Of a DNA stretch of 64,000 bases, positions 58,551-64,000 are shown in pieces (within the stretch, counting starts at the first letter, position 1; each line of letters starts with the position of its first letter). This stretch comes from Brachybacterium sp. Z12 (GTDB lineage: Bacteria; Actinomycetota; Actinomycetes; Actinomycetales; Dermabacteraceae), in contig NZ_CP060496.1 in NCBI RefSeq assembly GCF_014400405.1, positions 434,001 through 498,000 of the forward strand, written 5' to 3'. The notes below the pieces were generated by a model. It had not been told where the DNA came from. It did no database searches and was given only the letters and a program-made list of their open reading frames with translations. Made by a program: the position numbers and the translations under genes.

Positions 58551-59449
58551 CCCGCGCCCAGATCGATCCCGTCGTCACCGCCGCCCTCGCCGAGGACGCC
58601 CCCTGGGGTGACCTCACCGGCGAGGTGTTCCTGCCCCTGCACGCCACCGCCACCGCCCGGCTCACCGCGCGCGAGGACGGGGTGCTGGCCGGGATCGACG
58701 TCGTCTCCGCCGCGTTCCGCCTCACCGACCCGGCCATCGAGGTCACCGCCCACCGCGCCGACGGGGACCGCTTCGCCGCGGGTGAGGTGCTGGCCGCCGT
58801 GACCGGTCCAGCCCGCGCCGTGCTCCAGGCCGAGCGGATCGCCCTGAACCTCGTCCAGCGGATGTCCGGGATCGCCACCGCCACGAGGCGGATGGTCGAT
58901 GCCGTCGAGGGCACCGGCGCGCGCATCACCGACACCCGCAAGACCACACCGGGCCTGCGCGCCCTCGAACGGCATGCGGTGCGCTGCGGCGGTGGCGTGA
59001 ACCACCGCTTCTCGCTCTCGGACGCCGTCATGGCCAAGGACAACCACCTCGCCGTGCTCGCGCAGCAGGGAGTGGACCTCACCGAGGCGATCCGTCGGGC
59101 CCGCGCCCAGCTGGGTCACACCACCCGGATCGAGGTGGAGGTGGACGGCCTCGAGCAGATCGAGCCGGTGCTCGCCGGCGGCGTCGACATCATCATGCTC
59201 GACAACTTCTCCCTCGCCGACCTCGCCGCCGGGGTGCGTCTGGTCGCCGGCCGCGCGATCGTCGAGGCCAGCGGCACCGTCACCCTCGAGACCGTCGCCG
59301 AGATCGCCCGCACCGGAGTGGACGTCATCTCCTCCGGCGCCCTCACCCACAGCGCCCGCCACCTCGACCTGGGGCTGGACATGACGGTCACCGCGGGTCC
59401 CGAGAGCGGCGGCGGTGCTGCGGGTGCCGTCGCCGTGGCGAGCGACTGA
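58544..59449 (+). CDS. nadC: Nicotinate-nucleotide pyrophosphorylase (quinolinate phosphoribosyltransferase) NadC
   Basis: A 301-residue enzyme converting quinolinate and PRPP to nicotinate mononucleotide, CO2 and PPi. Signatures are EDAPWGDLTGEVFLP, LNLVQRMSGIAT, ITDTRKTTPGLRALERHAVRCGGG (core DTRKTTPGLR), KDNHLAV, IEVEVDGLEQ and EASGTVTLETV. The start is ATG 58544, overlapping the last codons of nadB in another frame. Intact, and third in the operon. Confidence 0.96.
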   Translation: MLTRAQIDPVVTAALAEDAPWGDLTGEVFLPLHATATARLTAREDGVLAGIDVVSAAFRLTDPAIEVTAHRADGDRFAAGEVLAAVTGPARAVLQAERIALNLVQRMSGIATATRRMVDAVEGTGARITDTRKTTPGLRALERHAVRCGGGVNHRFSLSDAVMAKDNHLAVLAQQGVDLTEAIRRARAQLGHTTRIEVEVDGLEQIEPVLAGGVDIIMLDNFSLADLAAGVRLVAGRAIVEASGTVTLETVAEIARTGVDVISSGALTHSARHLDLGLDMTVTAGPESGGGAAGAVAVASD

Positions 59450-59455
59450 GGGGAC

Positions 59456-60603
59456 GTGATGCTCTACCTCGACACCGCCGCCACCGCCCCGGTGCGCCGA
59501 GAGGCGCTCGAGGCGGCCTGGCCCTATCTCACCGCCACCTTCGGCAACCCCTCCAGCCACCACGCGGTGGGGGAGGCGGCCGCCGCGGGACTCGAGGACG
59601 CCCGCCGGCGCGCCGCCGCCGTGCTCGGGGTGCGCCGCAGCGACATCGTGTTCACCGCCGGGGGCACGGAGGCCGCGAACCTCGCGCTCAAGGGCCTGGC
59701 GCTGGCCGCCCCGCGCGGCAGGCACCTGGTCACCGCCGCCACCGAGCACGAAGCGGTGCTCGAGAGCGTCGCCTACCTGCAGCGGCTGCACGGCTTCGAG
59801 GTCTCGTGGGTCGAGGTCGCTCCGGAGGGGACGGTGACCCAGGAGGCGCTGCGGGCCGTGCTGCGGGAGGACACCACCCTGGTCAGCCTGGCACTGGCGA
59901 ACAACGAGATCGGCACCATCCAGGACATCCGCGCGCTCGCCGAGACCGCCCACGAGGTCGGTGCGCTGCTGCACACCGATGCGGTCCAGGCCGCCGGCTG
60001 GCAGGACCTGCGAGACCTCGGGGCCGATGCCCTGACGCTGTCCGGGCATAAGCTCGGCGCCCCCAAGGGCATCGGCCTGGCCGCGATCCGCGGCCGCCTG
60101 CCGCTCGAGCCGCTGATCCACGGCGGCGGGCAGGAGAACGCGCGCCGCTCCGGCACCGAGAACGTGGCCTTCGCCGTGGCGCTCGCGGTCGCCCTCGAGC
60201 TCGCCGAGGCCGAACGGGAGCAGAAGGCCGCCCGCCTGGCGCCGCTGCGCGACCGGCTGCTCGAGGCGGTGCGCGCCGTGCGCCCCGACGCGCTGCTGAC
60301 CGGTGCGGATCCGCGTCGTGGTCAGGCGCGCCTGCCCGGCCATGCCTCCTTCTGCCTGCCCGGCCGCAGCGGGAGGAGGCGACCCTGCTGGACCTCGCCG
60401 ACCACGGGGTGATCGCCTCCAGCGGCTCGGCCTGCGCCGCCGGCAGCGATGAGCCCTCCCACGTGCTCACCGCCCTCGGGATCCCCCGCGAGGTCGCGCA
60501 GACCGCGCTGCGCTGCACCCTGCCCGCCGATCTCACTGCCGCGCAGGCCGAGACGGCCGTCGCCGCTCTGACCGCGGTCATCGGGCCTGCGACGCGTCCG
60601 TGA
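59456..60603 (+). CDS. Cysteine desulfurase, NifS/IscS-like, last gene of the nad operon (one frameshift)
   Basis: About 382 residues in two frames joined near 60375. The PLP-binding Lys is in LSGHKLGAPKGIG, with TAGGTEAANLALKG, ATEHEAVLES and NNEIGTIQDI before it and GGGQENARRSGTEN after it. The sulfur-carrying Cys lies in SSGSACAAGSDEPS. Its place directly after nadC (6 bp) suggests that it supplies sulfur for the NadA 4Fe-4S cluster, as in Bacillus and other bacteria with nifS-nadBCA. The start is GTG 59456 or ATG 59459, with GAGGGGA upstream. Confidence 0.9.
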
Positions 60604-60624
60604 CCCTGTCCGGGGCGGGAGGGG

Positions 60625-60655
60625 CCCACGGACCCACTGACCCACGGACCCACTG
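60625..60655. repeat. 16-bp direct repeat after the nad operon
   Basis: CCCACGGACCCACTGA followed directly by a second copy (15 of 16 bases). It lies in the 215-bp gap before the next gene; nothing else is evident in that gap. Confidence 0.8.
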
Positions 60656-60818
60656 CATCCACTGGCGCTGTTCCAGCACGCGTTCCCCGTATAGGGCGCC
60701 GTCTGCTGGCTGAGCGCCACCGGATGCACTTGCCGCCGCTGCAGGGGGCGTTGCGGGGCGTGCTGCGGGATCGGGATGCTCGGCCGGGACGTGCCGGAGC
60801 CCGTGACAGACTGGGCGC

Positions 60819-61613
60819 GTGAGCACGCCCATGAACTCTTCCCTGCCCTGGCCCACCGCGGCCGAGGTGCTGCCGCTGGCCTCCGTGCGACCGGTCCTGG
60901 ACCGCCTCGCCTCGCTGGTCAACACCCATGAGCAGGACGCCGCCGCGATCCCCGGCCTCGCCGTCACCGAGGAGGAGGTTGCGGCTGATCCGCCGCCCGC
61001 CCTCGAGCAGATCACCGATGAGCTCGGCGGCGTGAAGGTGTGCGGACTGACGATGCTCACCCTCCAGATCGAGGACCGCACCGACGTGGGCCCCTACACC
61101 CTGCTCGGAGAGGCGACCTCCTTCTACCCCCTGTACGAGACCCCGGACGCCGCCGTGGTGCTCGCCCTCGATCCCGACGGCACACCCGGCGCGGTCTACG
61201 GCATCGGCGAGGACCTCGCCCTGCAACTGGCCGCCCCCGACCTCGGCGCCTACCTCGAGCGCTTCGCCGCGGCACTCGAGGCGACCCTGACCGCCCTCGC
61301 CGAGCGCGGCCCGGCGGCCGAGGACTCCGAGGATGCCCGCACCGACGCCGCCGAGCAGCTGATGGACCAGCACCTCTTCGCGGAGCTGCTCGGCATGACC
61401 GAGATCGACGCCGCGACCGAGGTGCCGCTGCAGGACCCCGCCTCCTCCGGCCTGTCGGACCTCCCCGCAGGCACTCTCGCCGTCGCGGACCTGCGTGACG
61501 CCACCGTCGGCGCTCGCGTGGACCTGATGGAGGTCGACGTGCCCGGCGACCCGCTCGAGACGCACGTCGCCTGGAGCGCGCACGGCCGTGTGATCGCACT
61601 GCTGGGAGGCTGA
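60819..61613 (+). CDS. SUKH/SMI1-like protein, possible immunity protein
   Basis: A 264-residue acidic protein from GTG 60819 (VSTPMNSSLPWPTAAE). Its middle part, EQITDELGGVKVCGLTML, then FYPLYETPDAAVVLALDPDG, AVYGIGEDLALQLAAPDLGA and YLERFAAALEATL, follows the order of a SUKH (SMI1/KNR4) domain: a strand-rich core that ends with a residue- and F-x2-YL-type helix. SUKH proteins are the most common immunity proteins of bacterial polymorphic toxins. It is 140 bp upstream of the WXG-nuclease gene. The match is judged by eye and only moderate. Intact. Confidence 0.5.
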   Translation: MSTPMNSSLPWPTAAEVLPLASVRPVLDRLASLVNTHEQDAAAIPGLAVTEEEVAADPPPALEQITDELGGVKVCGLTMLTLQIEDRTDVGPYTLLGEATSFYPLYETPDAAVVLALDPDGTPGAVYGIGEDLALQLAAPDLGAYLERFAAALEATLTALAERGPAAEDSEDARTDAAEQLMDQHLFAELLGMTEIDAATEVPLQDPASSGLSDLPAGTLAVADLRDATVGARVDLMEVDVPGDPLETHVAWSAHGRVIALLGG

Positions 61614-61673
61614 TCCCGGCTCCCCATGGCCTGTCGGTGGCGCGCGGATGAACACTCGACGCCACCCCACGGG

Positions 61674-61720
61674 ATGGGGAGAACTCCCCATGGTCGGCGG
61701 TGACGAGCGCTCCTTACGGT
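61674..61720 (+). promoter_or_regulatory. Palindrome-plus-TACGGT promoter for the WXG-nuclease gene
   Basis: ATGGGGAG-AA-CTCCCCAT (61674-61691) is followed after 23 nt by TACGGT (61715-61720), 34 nt before the GTG at 61755. The palindrome is followed by GGTCG, as at 63.6 kb. Confidence 0.75.
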
Positions 61721-61754
61721 GAGCTCGTCGTGGCCACGAGCAGGGGAGATCACG

Positions 61755-63018
61755 TGACCGGGTTCCAGGGAGCCGATACCGAGGCGCTGCGTCAAGCGGG
61801 TGCCGCGGTCGCCGGGGCGCCGAACGGATCGACGATCTCGCCCTCCGCCTCAGCGCGCTGATCGACGCCGTTACCTGGACCGGACTGGATGCCGACTCCT
61901 TCCGCGCTGACTGGGGCGGGCGGGTGCGTCCCGGCCTGCTCGAGCGCGGTGCACGGCTCCGGGCCGACGGCCGCACGCTCGACGGGCACGCCGACGAGCA
62001 GGACCAGGCCTCGGAGGACGGGGGCGGGGCGGCCACCGGGAGCGCAGGCCCGTCGGGCCCGTCGGCCCCGCCGCCCGGACCGCGAGCCCTGCCCGGCGGC
62101 GCCGCAGCCTCCGACACCGTGGGCACGATGGCGACCGCCGAGGCCGCGGACATCCGGCTGATGGTCGCCTCCACCCCGCTCGCGAGCGGCGCGGAGGCCT
62201 CCGAGGCGGTGGGCGAGGGCGAGCTCGCCTTCCCTGACTCCGGTATGGAGCTCAGCCCGCCGCAGACCTCGGACACGGTGAACGTCGACGGCGACCATGA
62301 CCTCGCCCCGGGCGGGGACGACGAGCCCTTCGGCCTCGACCCCGACGGCGCTCCGCTCGAGCTCGCCCCGGACACCGCCTACGAGGTGGGCGACCACGGC
62401 ACCTACTACACGGACAGCGAGGGTCGGATCGCCTACGTCGAGGCCACCGGCGGCGGGGACGAGATGAACCCCAACCTCCGCGAGGTGTTCCCCGACGCGA
62501 CCTATCACGTCAACGATTCGACCTACTACCGCACCGACGAGCTGGGCCGGACCGAGCACATGTACGTCCCGGACGTCATCGTCGACCGCGACATGTCCCG
62601 CAGCCAGTCGATCCAGTCCAAGATCGCCGAGCGCTGGGATATGGCCGGGGACGGCACCTCCGAACCTGTCGAGTTCAACGCCGGGCATGTGCTGGCGCGC
62701 CAGCTCGGCGGCATCCGCGAGGAGATCAACTACACCCGCCAGTGGGATGAGGTGAACCAGGCCCGCAGCGGCCAGGACACCGTCTACACCTACGAATCGA
62801 TGATGGCCGACGGCATCACCGACGAAGGCAGCTCCTACTCCTACGAGACCCTCGTGACCTGGGGCGAGGAGCAGCCCAAGGGCGTCGGCCCCGAACAAGG
62901 CAGCGCCCCATGGGAGTACGTGCCCGAGGGATACGACGTGCGCATCCACGAGAACGGCGAGCAGATCGTGGACGAGCACCTGCCCAATTACCCTGAAGGC
63001 GCCCGCTTCCCCGGCTGA
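61755..63018 (+). CDS. WXG100-like polymorphic toxin with C-terminal DNA/RNA non-specific endonuclease domain (one frameshift)
   Basis: About 421 residues. GTG 61755 starts MTGFQGADTEALRQAG; a frame change near 61815 leads to AERIDDLALRLSALIDAVTW and the W-T-G turn with LDADSFRADWGGRVRP. A Gly/Pro-rich linker and an acidic middle follow. A tandem DTAYEVGDHGTYYTD / DATYHVNDSTYYRTD pair precedes the toxin domain. The end has EFNAGHVLARQLGGIREEIN-YTRQWDEVNQ, corresponding to DRGH-x-x-A-R-x-x-GG...N-x-x-x-x-x...N of Endonuclea_NS_2 nucleases (His base, Asn metal ligand). It is like Bacillus YeeF, and is likely a secreted nuclease. Confidence 0.75.
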
Positions 63019-63083
63019 GCCGCCGGCGCCGCTGACCGACCTGCTGACCGACCCGCTGATCGATCCCGTGTGGAGGGACCCCG

Positions 63084-63566
63084 TTGACCCAGACCCCGCC
63101 CCCGCCCAGCGCCCCGATGCAGCGCCAGGGCGCCCTCATCCAGGACCTCGCCGGGGTGCTGCTGAGCTCGCTCGACCTCACCGAGAGCTGGGCCGCCGTG
63201 GGCGCCGCCTTCATCCCGCACGGCGAGGAGTGGGCAGGCCGCCTGGTCATCACCGACCGCGACGGCACCACCAGCGGCGGCGACGCCACCTTCGCGACCG
63301 ACTCGCAGATCGCCCTGCTGCTGGACGCCCTCCAGCAGGCCGCGGCCGAGCAGCAGCAGGCCTTCGTCTCCTTCCGGATGGAGGCTGGCCGCAGCGAGGA
63401 GGAGCCGGAACGGATCCGGCTCGAGACCGACATGAACTACGACCGCGACCCCGGCAGCTTCGACGGGCTCGGGCGGATCGATGCGGCCTACGCCCACCTG
63501 CTCGCCTCACGGGTGGGCGAGGACCGCCTGCCGGCCTGGGTGAGGGAGCTGCTCAGTGGTTCCTGA
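63084..63566 (+). CDS. Probable immunity protein, YezG/DUF600-like
   Basis: A 160-residue acidic protein (MTQTPPPPSAPMQRQG). AGVLLSSLDLTESWAAVGAA and FIPHGEEWAGRLVITDRDG, then FRMEAGRSEEEPERIRLETD, NYDRDPGSFDGLGRIDAAYA, follow the layout of YezG/DUF600 proteins: an N-terminal helix, a W in the first turn, strands, an acidic tail. YezG neutralises the YeeF nuclease in Bacillus, and here the gene is 66 bp downstream of a nuclease of that type. The family call is by eye; position supports it strongly. ATG or TTG near 63084; intact. Confidence 0.6.
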   Translation: MTQTPPPPSAPMQRQGALIQDLAGVLLSSLDLTESWAAVGAAFIPHGEEWAGRLVITDRDGTTSGGDATFATDSQIALLLDALQQAAAEQQQAFVSFRMEAGRSEEEPERIRLETDMNYDRDPGSFDGLGRIDAAYAHLLASRVGEDRLPAWVRELLSGS

Positions 63567-63589
63567 GCCACCATCGATGCAGGCCGGGC

Positions 63590-63635
63590 ATGGGGAGTCC
63601 TCCCCATGGTCGAGCGGGGCGCAGCTGCTTACGGT
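63590..63635 (+). promoter_or_regulatory. Palindrome-plus-TACGGT promoter for the last WXG-like gene
   Basis: ATGGGGAG-TC-CTCCCCAT (63590-63607) is followed after 22 nt by TACGGT (63630-63635), 62 nt before the ATG at 63698. Confidence 0.75.
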
Positions 63636-63697
63636 ATGACTGACAACAGGGGATCCGGCACAGCCGGGCATGGAACGAGGACGGGGACCGGCGGTCG

Positions 63698-64000
63698 ATG
63701 AACGGATTCTGGGGCGCAGACACCGAGGCCCTGCGAACCATGGGCACGGTGTGCTCGCGGCGGGCGGAGGCGCTCGCCGATCTGGAGACCCTGCTGACCT
63801 CGACCATCGACAACATCGAATGGATCGGTGAGGACGCCGATCGCTTCCGCGCCGACTGGTCCGGCATCGTGCGCCCCCTCCCTGCAGGACCAGGAGGTCG
63901 CACTGCGCCAGCACGCGCGCCGCCTCGTCCAGCACGCCGATGAGCAGGAGGAGGCCTCCGCCCCGGACGGCCCCATGGGGGAGCCGGAGGAGGGGCCGGC
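63698..64000 (+). CDS. WXG100-like N-terminal domain protein, cut by the window end (one frameshift)
   Basis: The first ~100 residues of a third relative. ATG 63698 starts MNGFWGADTEALRTMG; the W-I-G turn and EDADRFRADWSGIVRP match the nuclease protein at 61755. A frame change near 63875 (C-run) restores SLQDQEVALRQHARRLVQHA-DEQEEASAPDG, paralleling HADEQDQASEDGG of that protein. The C-terminal domain lies beyond the window, so the toxin type is unknown. The shared promoter lies upstream. Confidence 0.7.

Noticed and set aside
56726..60343. 1,205-codon minus-strand ORF opposite the nad operon
   Set aside because: The opposite strand codes for clear NadB, NadC and desulfurase proteins; the antisense product is Gly/Arg-rich with no domains.
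1..64000. CRISPR arrays, insertion sequences, prophage genes or integrases
   Set aside because: No spaced direct-repeat array, transposase, integrase or phage structural gene was seen on either strand.

Overview
The window is about 70% G+C by eye and has densely packed short operons with frequent ATGA/GTGA start-stop overlaps. Gene content (tandem-domain UspA, DUF3817, GPP34, an MscR-free nadABC operon under NrtR, a DesK-type two-component system, a DtxR-like iron box) points to a high-GC Gram-positive actinobacterium. The order Micrococcales is likely, and a Brachybacterium-like member of the Dermabacteraceae is my guess; no marker gene here proves the genus.

A dominating property is the number of broken reading frames. 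About thirty of roughly sixty genes need one or more frame changes to give a full-length family member. Those I reconstructed lie in short C or G runs and are mostly repaired by adding one base. I read them as homopolymer errors in the assembly, not as decay, and annotate each such gene as one CDS spanning its fragments.

Layout. 0-5.4 kb: serine hydrolase, SWIM-domain protein and SNF2 helicase, the last two joined through a 53-bp tandem repeat that carries tiny coupled ORFs. 5.4-9.6 kb: MinD-like ATPase, a small companion, a PP2C phosphatase and a winged-helix regulator. 9.8-11.6 kb: upp, tadA and a decayed VapBC-type module. 11.7-14.4 kb: nitrate/sulfonate/taurine-type ABC importer. 14.5-16.8 kb: small multidrug export protein with histidine kinase and response regulator. 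17-19.6 kb: metNIQ. 19.6-24.6 kb: SDR, oligopeptidase B and an upstream paralogue lacking the catalytic triad. 25-29.4 kb: XRE regulator, UspA, tRNA-Ser(CGA), HPr and TetR. 29.4-33.7 kb: M20 peptidase, Dps with an iron box, SufE and rhodanese. 33.8-43.6 kb: metabolic and RNA-modification genes (phosphodiesterase, asparaginase, rlmC, hrpB). 43.7-49.8 kb: lipoprotein, HicA-like protein, membrane protein, BCCT and BASS transporters. 53.2-60.6 kb: glutamate-cysteine ligase, FAD reductase, NrtR and nadA-nadB-nadC-nifS-like operon.

The most interesting material is at 45-51.7 kb and 60.8-64 kb. Three WXG100-like proteins share an N-terminal module (GADTE..L, W-x-G, DADxFRADW) but differ downstream. 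One ends in a nuclease domain (N-A-G-H version of the DRGH motif) followed by a likely YezG-type immunity protein; another ends in hydrophobic segments. All three, and one membrane-anchored protein, have the same promoter arrangement: the palindrome ATGGGGAG-N2-CTCCCCAT followed after 22-23 nt by a TAC(C/G)GT -10 hexamer. This looks like a dedicated regulon for type VII-secreted polymorphic toxins, which I do not recognise as a described one.
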